Shown piece by piece: positions 16,674 to 25,562 of a stretch of DNA of 64,000 nucleotides. The notes under the pieces are model-generated. The model was not told where the DNA came from and made no database searches. It saw only the letters and a program-made list of their open reading frames with translations. This DNA comes from Georgenia muralis (GTDB lineage: Bacteria > Actinomycetota > Actinomycetes > Actinomycetales > Actinomycetaceae), in contig NZ_RKRA01000001.1 of the NCBI RefSeq assembly GCF_003814705.1, positions 2,480,001 to 2,544,000 on the forward strand, in the 5' to 3' direction. Each line of letters begins with the position of its first letter. The stretch's first letter is position 1. A program made the position numbers and the translations under genes.

Positions 16674-17695
16674 CCTCGATGGCAGACGACGTGACCCACC
16701 GCACCGGCACGGCCACGGTTGCTGCCACGCCCACCGCCGCCGGCCGGGTCCCCACCCGGCCGGCGGCGCCGGGACCGCGGCGCAGGCTCTCCGCCCGGTG
16801 GCGCAAGCGCCTGGAGATCCTGTTCTTCGTCACCCCCGCGCTGACGCTGTTCGCGATGTTCGTGGTGGTCCCGGTGATCCAGGCCGGGCGGTACTCGGTG
16901 TTCCGGTGGAACGGCCTCGGTCCGATGGAGAACTTCGTCGGCCTGGAGAACTACGCCAACGCCCTGCGCGACCAGGTCTTCACCGACGCGGTGATGCACA
17001 ACCTCACCATCATCGTCCTGTCGATCCTCATCCAGCTGCCCCTGGGGCTGGCCGTCGCGCTCCTGCTCAACCGTGACATGTGGGGCCGCGCGGCGATGCG
17101 CGTCATCATCTTCGTGCCGTACGTCCTGGCCGAGGTGGTCGCCGGCGTCGTGTGGCTCATGCTGCTCCAGCCGAACGGGGTCGTGGACGCCGTCCTCGAC
17201 GCGGTCGGTCTCGGCGGCCTCACCCAGCTCTGGCTCGGCAACCCCGACATCGCCCTGTACACGGTGATGTTCGTCCTGACCTGGAAGTACCTCGGCCTGG
17301 CGGTCATCCTCTTCCTCGCCGGCCTGCAGGGGGTGCCGCCGGACCTGTACGAGGCCGCCCAGATCGACGGCGCGTCGTGGTGGCAGGTCCAGCGCCGGAT
17401 CACCATCCCGCTCCTCGGGCCGACCATCCGCACCTGGGGCTTCCTGTCGATGATCGGCTCCCTCCAGGTGTTCGACATGGTCTGGATCCTCACCAAGGGC
17501 GGCCCGGCCAACTCCACCGTGACGATGGCGACGTACCTCATCAACCAGGGCACCAACCGCAGCCTCTACGGCTACTCCTCGGCCGTGGCGGTGCTGCTCT
17601 TCGGCATCTCCCTGGTCCTCGCGCTGGCCTACCAGGTGTTCGTGCTGCGCCGGGACAACGATGACGCCCCCAAGCCCAGGAAGGCGACCCGATGA
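16670..17695 (+). CDS. Sugar ABC transporter permease (MalF type)
   Basis: 341 residues with a long polar N-terminus then six predicted transmembrane helices. The EAA loop that contacts the ATPase reads EAAQIDGASWWQVQRRITIP (about residues 228-247). ATGA overlap with the binding-protein stop and another with the next permease. Confidence 0.93.
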   Translation: MTSMADDVTHRTGTATVAATPTAAGRVPTRPAAPGPRRRLSARWRKRLEILFFVTPALTLFAMFVVVPVIQAGRYSVFRWNGLGPMENFVGLENYANALRDQVFTDAVMHNLTIIVLSILIQLPLGLAVALLLNRDMWGRAAMRVIIFVPYVLAEVVAGVVWLMLLQPNGVVDAVLDAVGLGGLTQLWLGNPDIALYTVMFVLTWKYLGLAVILFLAGLQGVPPDLYEAAQIDGASWWQVQRRITIPLLGPTIRTWGFLSMIGSLQVFDMVWILTKGGPANSTVTMATYLINQGTNRSLYGYSSAVAVLLFGISLVLALAYQVFVLRRDNDDAPKPRKATR

Positions 17696-18582
17696 CCGCG
17701 CCCCTCACGGCCGTCCCCGGACAGCCCGCGCCGCTGACCGACGCCCCGCGCCGCCGGCGCCGGTCGTTCTCCGGCGGCAGCCCCCTGGTCTATGCCGCGG
17801 CCCTCGTCGTCGTCGCGGCGACGCTCGGCCCGGTGGTGTACGCGATCCTCGGCGGCTTCCGTTCCAACGCCCAGCTCGCCGCCGAGCCGGTCGGCCTGCC
17901 CGACCCGTGGGTGACGACGAACTACCTCAACGTCCTCACGTCGTCGAGCTTCTGGCGGTACGCCCTCAACTCCACGATCGTCGCCGGGATCACCACCGTC
18001 GTCGTGGCCGTCTTCGGGGTCATGGCCGCCTACCCGCTGGCCAGGTACCGGTTCCGGGGCCGCGAGGCGCTGTTCCTCGTCTTCACCCTCGGCCTGCTGT
18101 TCCCGCTGACCGTCGCGATCATCCCGCTGTTCCTCATGCTCCGGGACCTCGACCTCACCAACAGCCTGTGGGGGGTGGCCCTGCCGCAGGCCGCCTTCGC
18201 CCTGCCGATGACGATCGTCATCCTCCGGCCCTTCCTCATGGCGATCCCCAAGGAGCTCGAGGAGGCGGCGATGCTGGACGGCACCTCCCGGATCGGCTTC
18301 TTCTGGCGGATCCTGCTCCCGCTGTCCGGGCCCGGCCTGGTCACCGTGGGCGTGCTGGCGTTCGTGGCCTCCTGGAACTCCTACCTCCTGCCGCTGCTCA
18401 TCCTCAGCGACCCGGCCGCGCAGACCCTGCCCCTCGGGGTGGCCACCTTCTCCAGCGAGCACGCCCAGGACACCGCCGGGGTCCTGGCCTTCACCTCCCT
18501 GGCGATGATCCCCGCGCTGGTGTTCTTCCTGGCGATGGAGAAGCGCATCGTCAACGGCCTCCAGGGCGCCGTCAAGGGCTGA
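17692..18582 (+). CDS. Sugar ABC transporter permease (MalG type)
   Basis: 296 residues, six predicted helices, EAA loop EEAAMLDGTSRIGFFWRILL (about residues 188-207). No ATP-binding gene follows, so the importer probably uses a shared MsiK-type ATPase encoded elsewhere, as is usual for actinobacterial oligosaccharide importers. Confidence 0.93.
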   Translation: MTAPLTAVPGQPAPLTDAPRRRRRSFSGGSPLVYAAALVVVAATLGPVVYAILGGFRSNAQLAAEPVGLPDPWVTTNYLNVLTSSSFWRYALNSTIVAGITTVVVAVFGVMAAYPLARYRFRGREALFLVFTLGLLFPLTVAIIPLFLMLRDLDLTNSLWGVALPQAAFALPMTIVILRPFLMAIPKELEEAAMLDGTSRIGFFWRILLPLSGPGLVTVGVLAFVASWNSYLLPLLILSDPAAQTLPLGVATFSSEHAQDTAGVLAFTSLAMIPALVFFLAMEKRIVNGLQGAVKG

Positions 18583-18615
18583 CCCGGCCGGACCCACCGA
18601 GCGCCCGTCACCCCA

Positions 18616-18657
18616 CGCACACCTGACCGCCCGTCCCGCACACCTGCCCGCCCGTCC
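18616..18657. repeat. Two 21-bp tandem repeats between permease and GH3 gene
   Basis: CGCACACCTGACCGCCCGTC plus C, twice with one difference, inside the 133-bp gap. No promoter is visible in the gap, so the glycosidases may be read from the operon promoter. Confidence 0.75.
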
Positions 18658-18715
18658 GGCCGCGACCACCGCGCGCCGCGACCACCACCGCACCGCACGC
18701 AGTAAGGACATCGAC

Positions 18716-21061
18716 GTGACCGAAGCCCAGGTCAGACCGACCACCCAGAACGCCCCGGAGAGGGCCGGTGCCGCACGCGGCGCGGCGCGGGGGGATGGCG
18801 ACCGCCCCGGCGACCTCCTCGCCGCGATGACCCTGGAGGAGAAGCTCGCCCAGATCGTGGGCTTCTGGGTGGACGAGGGCGGCGAGGTGGTGGCGCCCCT
18901 GCAGGGCGAGATGGCCGACGACGCCACCCCGGAGAAGCTCGAGGAGGCCACCCGCCACGGGCTGGGGCACTTCACCCGCGTGTACGGCACCCGTCCGGTG
19001 GACCCCGCCGAACGGGCGGCCTGGTTGCGCGACGCCCAGCGGCGCCTCGTCACCGGCACCCGCCTGGGCATCCCCGCGATCGTCCACGAGGAGTGCCTCA
19101 CCGGGCTCGCCGCATGGCAGGCGGCGACCTTCCCCACCCCCCTGGCGTGGGGGGCCTCGTTCGACCCCGACCTCGTCGAGGAGATGGGGGCGGCGATCGG
19201 CACGTCCATGCGCGAGCTCGGGATCCACCAGGGCCTCGCCCCGGTCCTCGACGTCATCCGCGACCCGCGGTGGGGGCGCGTCGACGAGTGCATCGCCGAG
19301 GACCCCTACGTCGTCGGCACGGTGGGCACCGCGTACGTCCGCGGCCTCCAGGGGGCGGGCGTCATCGCCACCCTCAAGCACTTCGTGGGGTACTCCGCCT
19401 CCCGGGCGGGCCGCAACCTCGCGCCGGTGCACGCCGGCCCCCGTGAGGTCGCCGACGTGCTCCTGCCGCCGTTCGAGATGGCGGTCCTCGACGGCGGGGT
19501 CGGGTCGGTCATGCACTCCTACGCCGAGATCGACGGCGTCCCGGTCGCCGCCGACCCCCGTCTGCTCACCGACCTCCTGCGCGAGCGGTGGGGCTTCGAC
19601 GGGACGGTCGTGGCGGACTACTTCGGCGTCGCGTTCCTCCACGCCCTCCACGGTGTGGCGACGGACCTCGGCGACGCCGCGGGCCAGGCCCTGGCGGCGG
19701 GCGTCGACGTCGAGCTGCCCACCGGCAACGCCTACCTCGCCCCGCTCGCGGAGAAGATCCGCGCCGGTGAGGTCGACGAGGCGCTGGTCGACCGGGCGGT
19801 CCTGCGCGTGCTGCGCCAGAAGGAGGCACTCGGCCTCCTCGACGAGACGTTCGAGGCGGCGCCCCCGGTGGTGGTCGACCTCGACCCGGCCGGGCACCGC
19901 GAGATCGCCGCCCGCCTCGCGGAGGAGTCCGTCGTCCTGCTGAGCAACGACGGCGTGCTGCCGCTGCGCCCCGCGACGGCGCGCCGGGTGGCGGTCATCG
20001 GTCCCAACGCCGACCGTGCCCCCGCCCTCTTCGGCTGCTACTCCTTCACCAACCACGTCCTGGCCCACCACCCCGACGTCCCGATGGGCATCGACGTGCC
20101 CACCGTCCTCGAGGCGGTCCGGGGCGAGCTCGGCGCCGAGGTCACCCACGCCCGGGGCTGCGCCGTCGACGACGACGACCGGTCCGGCTTCGACGCCGCC
20201 GTCGCCGACGCGCGGGCCGCCGACGTCGCCGTCCTCGTCATGGGCGACCACGCCGGGCTGTTCGGCCGCGGGACCGTCGGCGAGGGCTGCGACCGCGACG
20301 ACCTCGAGCTCCCGGGCGTCCAGCGCGAGCTCGTCGAGGCCGTCCTGGCCACCGGCACCCCGGTCGTCCTCGTCCTGCTCACCGGCCGGCCGTACGCGGT
20401 GGGCTGGGCGCTGGAGTCGTGCGCCGCGGTCGTCCAGGCGTTCTTCCCCGGTGAGGAGGGCGCCAGGGCCGTCGCCGGTGTGCTGTCCGGGCGGGTCAAC
20501 CCCTCCGGTCGCCTCCCCGTGAGCCTGCCGCGCTCCGCCGGGTCGCAGCCGTACTCCTACCTCCACCCCCCGCTCGGCGGTGCCTCGCCCGTCACGAGCC
20601 TCGACCCGGCCCCCGCGCTGCCGTTCGGCCACGGCCTGTCGTACACCTCGTTCACCCGGACCGGGCTCACGGCGGAGGCCACCGCGCCCACCGACGGTGC
20701 GCTCACCGCCACTGTCGTCGTGACGAACACCGGCGACCGGGCGGGGGAGGACGTCGTCCAGCTCTACGGCCACGACGTCGTCGCCTCCGTCACCCGGCCC
20801 ACCGCCCAGCTCCTGGGCTACCGACGGGTCGCGCTCGCCGCGGGCGAGTCCGCGACCGTGCGGTTCACCGTGCCGACCACCCGGTTGGCGTTCAGCGACC
20901 GGGACCTGCGGCGCGTCGTCGAGCCGGGCGAGGTCGAGCTGTGGGTCGGCGGTTCCTGCGACCACCGCGAGGCCGTCGCTCGCGTGGAGCTGACCGGGCC
21001 GGTCCACCCCGTCACCGTCGCCGACGCCCGGTGGGTCACCACCGAGGTGGTGCCCGCATGA
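18716..21061 (+). CDS. Glycoside hydrolase family 3 (probable beta-xylosidase/beta-glucosidase)
   Basis: 781 residues from a GTG with AAGGA upstream. Catalytic (beta/alpha)8 domain with KHFVGYSASRAGRN (about 222-235) and the nucleophile Asp301 in TVVADYFG. The second domain carries GDHAGLFGRGTVGEGCDRDD, and a C-terminal fibronectin III-like domain runs from about residue 650. No signal peptide, so it is cytosolic and acts on imported oligosaccharides. Its stop overlaps the xylanase start (ATGA). Linkage to a GH10 xylanase favours xylosidase activity, but the substrate cannot be fixed from sequence alone. Confidence 0.93.
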   Translation: MTEAQVRPTTQNAPERAGAARGAARGDGDRPGDLLAAMTLEEKLAQIVGFWVDEGGEVVAPLQGEMADDATPEKLEEATRHGLGHFTRVYGTRPVDPAERAAWLRDAQRRLVTGTRLGIPAIVHEECLTGLAAWQAATFPTPLAWGASFDPDLVEEMGAAIGTSMRELGIHQGLAPVLDVIRDPRWGRVDECIAEDPYVVGTVGTAYVRGLQGAGVIATLKHFVGYSASRAGRNLAPVHAGPREVADVLLPPFEMAVLDGGVGSVMHSYAEIDGVPVAADPRLLTDLLRERWGFDGTVVADYFGVAFLHALHGVATDLGDAAGQALAAGVDVELPTGNAYLAPLAEKIRAGEVDEALVDRAVLRVLRQKEALGLLDETFEAAPPVVVDLDPAGHREIAARLAEESVVLLSNDGVLPLRPATARRVAVIGPNADRAPALFGCYSFTNHVLAHHPDVPMGIDVPTVLEAVRGELGAEVTHARGCAVDDDDRSGFDAAVADARAADVAVLVMGDHAGLFGRGTVGEGCDRDDLELPGVQRELVEAVLATGTPVVLVLLTGRPYAVGWALESCAAVVQAFFPGEEGARAVAGVLSGRVNPSGRLPVSLPRSAGSQPYSYLHPPLGGASPVTSLDPAPALPFGHGLSYTSFTRTGLTAEATAPTDGALTATVVVTNTGDRAGEDVVQLYGHDVVASVTRPTAQLLGYRRVALAAGESATVRFTVPTTRLAFSDRDLRRVVEPGEVELWVGGSCDHREAVARVELTGPVHPVTVADARWVTTEVVPA

Positions 21062-22410
21062 CGGGCACCGTGGGCGGCGCGGGGGCGGACCCGGCCGCGG
21101 TCGCCGTCGCCGATCCCGGTGCGGACCTGCGCCACCGGGTGACCTCGACCACCGTCACGCTGCGCGGCGCCGACGGCGCACCGCTGGCCGGGCGCGAGGT
21201 CACCGTCGAGCAGCGCTCCCACGCGCTCGGCATGGGCAACATCGGCTTCGACCTCATCCCCCTCGCCAACGGTGAAACCACCGCCCACACAGCCGGCGTC
21301 GAGACCTTCGGCGGGGCGTCGCTCGACGGGCTCGAGCACCTCGCCGAGCTGTGGCTCGAGGTGTTCAACACCGCCACGCTGCCCTTTTACTGGGGTGCGT
21401 TCGAACCCCGACGGGGCGAGCCGGACACCGAGCGGCTGCGCCGCGCCGCGCAGTGGTTCGCCGACCGCGGCGTCGCCCTCAAGGGCCACCCGCTCGTGTG
21501 GCACACCGCCACCGCACCGTGGCTGACCGACCTCGGCGTCGACGAGATCGAGCGCGTCCAGCGCGAGAGGATCCGCCGGGAGGTGTCCGGCTTCGCCGGC
21601 CTCGTCGACACCTGGGACGCCATCAACGAGGCGGTGATCATGCCGGTGTTCGACAAGGAGGACAACGGCATCACCCGGCTGTGCCGGGCGCGCGGGCGCA
21701 TCGCCACGGTGCGGATGGCCTTCGAGGAGGCGCGCGCCGCCAACCCCGCCGCGACGCTGCTGCTCAACGACTTCGACATGTCCACCGCCTACGAGTGCCT
21801 CCTCGAGGGGGTGCTGGAGGCGGGGGTAGGCGTCGACGTCCTCGGCCTGCAGAGCCACATGCACCAGGGCTACTGGGGCGAGGAGCGGACCCTGGCGGTC
21901 CTCGACCGCTTCGCCCGCTACGGCCTGCCGATCCACCTCACCGAGTCCACGCTGCTCTCGGGCGACCTCATGCCGGCGCACGTCGAGGACCTCAACGACT
22001 GGCAGGTCGAGCACTGGCCCTCGACCCCCGCCGGCGAGGAGCGCCAGGCCGAGGAGATCGTGCGGCACTACCGCACCCTCGCCTCGCACCCGTCCGTCGA
22101 GGCCGTGACGTACTGGGGCCTCACCGACGACGGGGCGTGGCTCGGCGCGCCCGCCGGGCTGGTCCGGGCCGACGGCACCCCCAAGCCGGCCTACGAGGCG
22201 CTGCGCGACCTGGTCAAGGGGGCGTGGTGGCTGCCGCCGACGACGACGCGTACCGACGACGAGGGCCGCGTCACGGTCCGGGGCTGGACGGGCGACTACC
22301 GGCTGACCACGGCCGCCGGTGCCGCCGACGTGAGGCTGGGCGGGCCGGCGCGCAGCGGGAGGACCGGCGAGCCGGTGGACGTCTCCGTCAGCGGTTCCGC
22401 AGCCGGGTGA
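21058..22410 (+). CDS. Intracellular GH10 endo-1,4-beta-xylanase
   Basis: 450 residues. GH10 hallmarks are GHPLVWHTATAPWL, the acid/base Glu191 in WDAINEA and the nucleophile Glu296 in IHLTES. There is no signal peptide and no carbohydrate-binding module. It is the last gene of the locus and overlaps the GH3 stop. Lacking secretion, it should trim imported xylo-oligosaccharides. The C-terminal 60 residues form an extra beta-rich tail (about 395-450). Its last 23 bp overlap the converging DUF4395 gene. Confidence 0.95.
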   Translation: MTGTVGGAGADPAAVAVADPGADLRHRVTSTTVTLRGADGAPLAGREVTVEQRSHALGMGNIGFDLIPLANGETTAHTAGVETFGGASLDGLEHLAELWLEVFNTATLPFYWGAFEPRRGEPDTERLRRAAQWFADRGVALKGHPLVWHTATAPWLTDLGVDEIERVQRERIRREVSGFAGLVDTWDAINEAVIMPVFDKEDNGITRLCRARGRIATVRMAFEEARAANPAATLLLNDFDMSTAYECLLEGVLEAGVGVDVLGLQSHMHQGYWGEERTLAVLDRFARYGLPIHLTESTLLSGDLMPAHVEDLNDWQVEHWPSTPAGEERQAEEIVRHYRTLASHPSVEAVTYWGLTDDGAWLGAPAGLVRADGTPKPAYEALRDLVKGAWWLPPTTTRTDDEGRVTVRGWTGDYRLTTAAGAADVRLGGPARSGRTGEPVDVSVSGSAAG

Positions 22411-22846
22411 CGGCGAGGTAGAGCTCGCAGCCCAGGCACAGCCCGACGACGGCGTTGAGGAACGCCGCGACGAGGGCCGCGCCCGCCGCGACCTCGAGCG
22501 CCCACGGCACCCCGAGCAGGGCGAGGGCCAGGCCGGCGCCGGTGATGACCAGGCCGACGACCTGGGCGAACCGTGGCGGAGCCGCGTCCTCCAGCTCCGC
22601 GGGGGCGGCCAGCCGCGGTCGGACCAGCCCCTTGTACAGCGCCCCCTGCCAGGTGCCCTGCGCCCCGCGCGCGGCGCCGACCGCGAACGAGGCGACCACC
22701 ACGCCGAGGAGCAGGAGCCCGGCGGTCGAGGCGCCGAGGAGGAGGACCACCACGAGGAGCACGGCGGTCAGGGCCGCGCCGAAGCGGGGGCCGCGCGGGT
22801 CGATGCCCGCCGGACGGGCGGTGGCCGCGGACGCCGCGGCGCTCAC
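22388..22846 (-). CDS. DUF4395 membrane protein
   Basis: 152 residues from a GTG that overlaps the thioredoxin stop (GTGA). Four hydrophobic segments; the conserved C-terminal CLGCELYL (about 138-145) is typical of DUF4395. Members commonly accompany thioredoxin-like genes, as here, hinting at a membrane redox role, which remains unproven. Converges on and overlaps the xylanase end by 23 bp. Confidence 0.88.
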   Translation of the reverse strand: MSAAASAATARPAGIDPRGPRFGAALTAVLLVVVLLLGASTAGLLLLGVVVASFAVGAARGAQGTWQGALYKGLVRPRLAAPAELEDAAPPRFAQVVGLVITGAGLALALLGVPWALEVAAGAALVAAFLNAVVGLCLGCELYLAVTRLRNR

Positions 22847-23298
22847 GCCGCCCGCCCCGCGCCGACGAGGCCGCCGACGATCTCGCGCGCCTGCGTCGCC
22901 GTCGGGGCGCCGCTCACCCGTCCCACCGCCGTCCCCGTGTGGTCGAAGACGAGGGAGGTCGGGGTCCGCATGACCCCCAGGGTCCGCACGAGGTCGAGGT
23001 GCTCGGCGGCGTCGAGCTCGACGAGGGTGACGTCCTCCCCGCCGACCAGGGTCCACGTGCGCGCGCTCGCCCGGCACGGTGTGCAGACCTCGGACGAGAG
23101 CTGGACCACGACCGGGCGGCCGGGCTCGGCGAGCTGGCGGCCGGTGGCCGCGCGGAGGGTCTCGAGGGTCACGGCGCCCTCGCGCTCGGTGCGCGTGGTC
23201 CGCAGCGAGCCGCGGCGCCGCTCCGTCAGCCACCACGCGGCGGTGGCGACGACGAGCAGGACGAGCACGGCGAGCAGTCGTGGGAGGAGGTCGGTCAC
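22843..23298 (-). CDS. Membrane-anchored thioredoxin-like protein
   Basis: 151 residues from a GTG. One N-terminal membrane helix (about residues 4-25), then a thioredoxin fold with active site CTPC in SEVCTPCRA (about 72-80) and the cis-Pro segment RTPTSLVFD (about 116-124). Coupled to DUF4395 by a 4-bp overlap; together they form a two-gene redox operon. Confidence 0.88.
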   Translation of the reverse strand: MTDLLPRLLAVLVLLVVATAAWWLTERRRGSLRTTRTEREGAVTLETLRAATGRQLAEPGRPVVVQLSSEVCTPCRASARTWTLVGGEDVTLVELDAAEHLDLVRTLGVMRTPTSLVFDHTGTAVGRVSGAPTATQAREIVGGLVGAGRAA

Positions 23299-23456
23299 CC
23301 CGCGAGGGTAGGTCGCCCGGGGCCCGGACATACCGGGCAGCCTCCGCCGTCCCGGATGGTGGACGCCGCCGGGGCGACGCCCGCGTCGTGCCCCTCGCCG
23401 TGCCCCGCGGCATGGGGGAGCGGGCCCCGCACGTGCCGCCCCGGTGGGACGTGCCC

Positions 23457-23488
23457 TAAGATTGGCCGGTCTGTGTTCCGTGATCACG
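23457..23488 (+). promoter_or_regulatory. Possible tig promoter with palindrome
   Basis: TAAGAT at 23457-23462 could be a -10 box. It is followed by the perfect palindrome CGTGATCACG at 23479-23488, within a longer TTCCGTGATCACGAA. This would lie in the early transcribed region, where a repressor could bind. No clear -35 box. Confidence 0.35.
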
Positions 23489-23569
23489 AACGGTGACCCG
23501 GCCAGACGCACAGCCTCCCGCCGTGACCGGCGGGCCGTCACGACCATCCGATGAGTGGAGACCACCGCA

Positions 23570-25135
23570 GTGAAGAGCGCCGTCGAGAACCTCGAGCCCA
23601 CCCGGGTGAAGCTGACCGTGGAGGTGTCGTACGACGAGCTCAAGCCGAGCCTCGACCACGCCTACGCCCACATCGGCGAGCAGGTCAACGTCCCCGGCTT
23701 CCGCAAGGGCAAGGTCCCCCCGCGCGTGCTGGAGCAGCGCGTCGGCCGCGCCGCGGTGATCGAGCACGCCGTCAACGACGCCGTCCCCGGCTTTTACAAC
23801 CAGGCCGTCTCCGAGACGGACGTCAAGCCCCTGGGTCAGCCGAGCATCGAGGTCACCGAGATCCCCGCCGTCACCGGCACCCCGGGCGGCCAGCTGGTCT
23901 TCACCGCCGAGGTCGACGTCCGCCCCGAGATCGAGCTCCCCTCCCTCGAGGGCGTCGAGCTCACGGTCGACGACGTCGAGGTCTCCGACGACGACGTCGA
24001 GGAGCGACTGACCACCCTGCGCGAGCGCTTCGGCTCCCTCGTGGGCGTCGACCGCCCGATCGCCGACGGCGACTTCGTCGTCATCGACCTCGCCGCCAAG
24101 GTCGGCGAGGAGGAGGTCGACTCCGTCTCCGGTGTCTCCTACCAGATCGGCGAGGGCAACATGCTCGACGGCCTGGACGAGGCGCTCACCGGCCACAGCG
24201 CGGGGGAGACCGTCACGTTCACGGCACCGCTGGCCGGCGGCGACCACGCCGGCGAGGACGCCGAGGTGACCGTCACGGCAACCGCCGTCAAGGAGCGCGA
24301 GCTCCCCGAGGCCGACGACGAGTTCGCCCAGCTCGCCTCCGAGTTCGACACGATCGACGAGCTCCGCGCCGACCTGCGCACCCAGGCCGCCCAGGAGAAG
24401 TCCTCCGAGCAGGCCGTCCAGGCCCGCGACCTCCTTCTCGAGAAGCTCCGCGGCGGTGCGGACTTCCCGGTCCCGGCCGGGATGGTCGAGAGCGAGATCG
24501 AGCGGCACCTGCAGGCCGAGGGCAAGGAGAAGGGCGACCCGCACGGCGAGGAGGTGCGTGAGGAGGTCACCGGCCTGCTGCGCGACCAGCTGCTTCTCGA
24601 CACCCTCGTCGAGAAGCTCGCCGTCGGCGTGACCCAGAACGAGCTCCTCGAGTTCCTCGTCTCCAACGCCCAGCAGTACGGGATGGACCCCAACCAGTTC
24701 ATCCAGGCCGCCTCGCAGACCGGGCAGCTCCCGGCCTTCATGGGTGAGATCGCCCGCAACAAGGCGCTCGCGGTCGCGCTGCGCCAGGTGAGCATCAAGG
24801 ACGGCGCCGGCAACGACGTCGACCTCTCGGAGTTCATCGGCTCCGACGAGCTCGACGCCGCTGGGCCGGAGGGCGAGGCCGGGTCCGCTGCGTCGGAGTC
24901 CGCCGACTCGTCGGAGTCCGCCGACTCCGCCGACTCACCGGAGTCCGCCGACTCCGCCGACACCCCGGACGAGGCGGCCGACGAGCCCGCGGAGGCGCCG
25001 AAGAAGAAGGCCACCAAGAAGGCCGACAGCGCCGAGGAGTCTGACGCGAAGAAGTCGGCGGCGAAGAAGGCGGCCGCGAAGAAGCCCGCCGCGAAGAAGG
25101 CGGCCGCGAAGGACAAGAAGTCCGACGAGGACTGA
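23570..25135 (+). CDS. tig: Trigger factor (ribosome-associated chaperone, prolyl isomerase)
   Basis: 521 residues from GTG (VKSAVENLEPTRVKLTVEV). The N-terminal ribosome-binding domain has GFRKGKVPPRVLEQRVG (about 45-61), a FKBP-type PPIase domain spans about 155-245, and the C-terminal chaperone arms continue to about residue 425. The last 90 residues are unusual: first acidic Ser/Asp/Glu-Ala repeats (SADSSESADSADSPESADSA), then Lys/Ala repeats of KKAAAKKPAAKK type resembling histone H1 tails. Heads the tig-clpP1-clpP2-clpX cluster but has its own strong terminator. Confidence 0.96.
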   Translation: MKSAVENLEPTRVKLTVEVSYDELKPSLDHAYAHIGEQVNVPGFRKGKVPPRVLEQRVGRAAVIEHAVNDAVPGFYNQAVSETDVKPLGQPSIEVTEIPAVTGTPGGQLVFTAEVDVRPEIELPSLEGVELTVDDVEVSDDDVEERLTTLRERFGSLVGVDRPIADGDFVVIDLAAKVGEEEVDSVSGVSYQIGEGNMLDGLDEALTGHSAGETVTFTAPLAGGDHAGEDAEVTVTATAVKERELPEADDEFAQLASEFDTIDELRADLRTQAAQEKSSEQAVQARDLLLEKLRGGADFPVPAGMVESEIERHLQAEGKEKGDPHGEEVREEVTGLLRDQLLLDTLVEKLAVGVTQNELLEFLVSNAQQYGMDPNQFIQAASQTGQLPAFMGEIARNKALAVALRQVSIKDGAGNDVDLSEFIGSDELDAAGPEGEAGSAASESADSSESADSADSPESADSADTPDEAADEPAEAPKKKATKKADSAEESDAKKSAAKKAAAKKPAAKKAAAKDKKSDED

Positions 25136-25155
25136 TCCGCGCAGGTTCGACGTCC

Positions 25156-25194
25156 GGCGGCGCCGGGGTGCTGGTCCAGCACCCCGGCGCCGCC
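25156..25194 (+). terminator. Terminator of tig
   Basis: Perfect 18-bp stem (GGCGGCGCCGGGGTGCTG and its complement) with a 3-nt loop, followed by GTCTGT. Confidence 0.9.
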
Positions 25195-25260
25195 GTCTGT
25201 CCGGGAGGTCGGGCGGCAGGGGTGGGGATCGAGCGCTCGCTCGGCCGAGGTCGTGGGTTC

Positions 25261-25389
25261 CGGGTCCAGTCAGCAGGTACCGATCTGCTGACTGGACCCG
25301 CGAGGTACTCGTTCGTCGCGAGTGTGCTGAGTGGGGGAGGCGCGGGCCCGGTGGCTGGGTGCTGACTGGACCCGCGAGGTGCTCGTTCG
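25261..25389. repeat. 16-bp perfect inverted repeat plus a 29-bp direct repeat in the tig-clpP1 gap
   Basis: CGGGTCCAGTCAGCAG (25261-25276) and its exact complement (25285-25300) flank an 8-bp loop. The right arm and following bases, GCTGACTGGACCCGCGAGGT then (A/G)CTCGTTCG, recur at 25361-25389 with one mismatch. The rest of the 427-bp gap (25136-25562) holds the tig terminator and, near its right end, the presumed clpP promoter; no gene is seen. Confidence 0.85.
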
Positions 25390-25562
25390 GCACCGCGGCG
25401 CGCCGGCCCTGCGTGTCCGCCGGCGCCGTGCCGTCCGGCGCATCGTGCGCCGTGAGCGAAAAGGCCGCCCCCGGGCGGGGTGCGGAGCGGCGTCGGCGTT
25501 AGGGTCCTGGGACAGACCCTGATGGCGACACCCGGGTGCCATGGTGCCCGAGACGAAGGAGC

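Noticed and set aside
18608-21007. 799-codon frame antisense to the GH3 gene
   Set aside because: Composition (His, Arg, Gly, Val excess, no motifs) is that of an antisense shadow; the plus strand carries clear catalytic motifs.
25390-25560. ClgR-type operator before clpP1
   Set aside because: I could not find a convincing palindrome matching the ClgR motif; the region was left unannotated for regulation.
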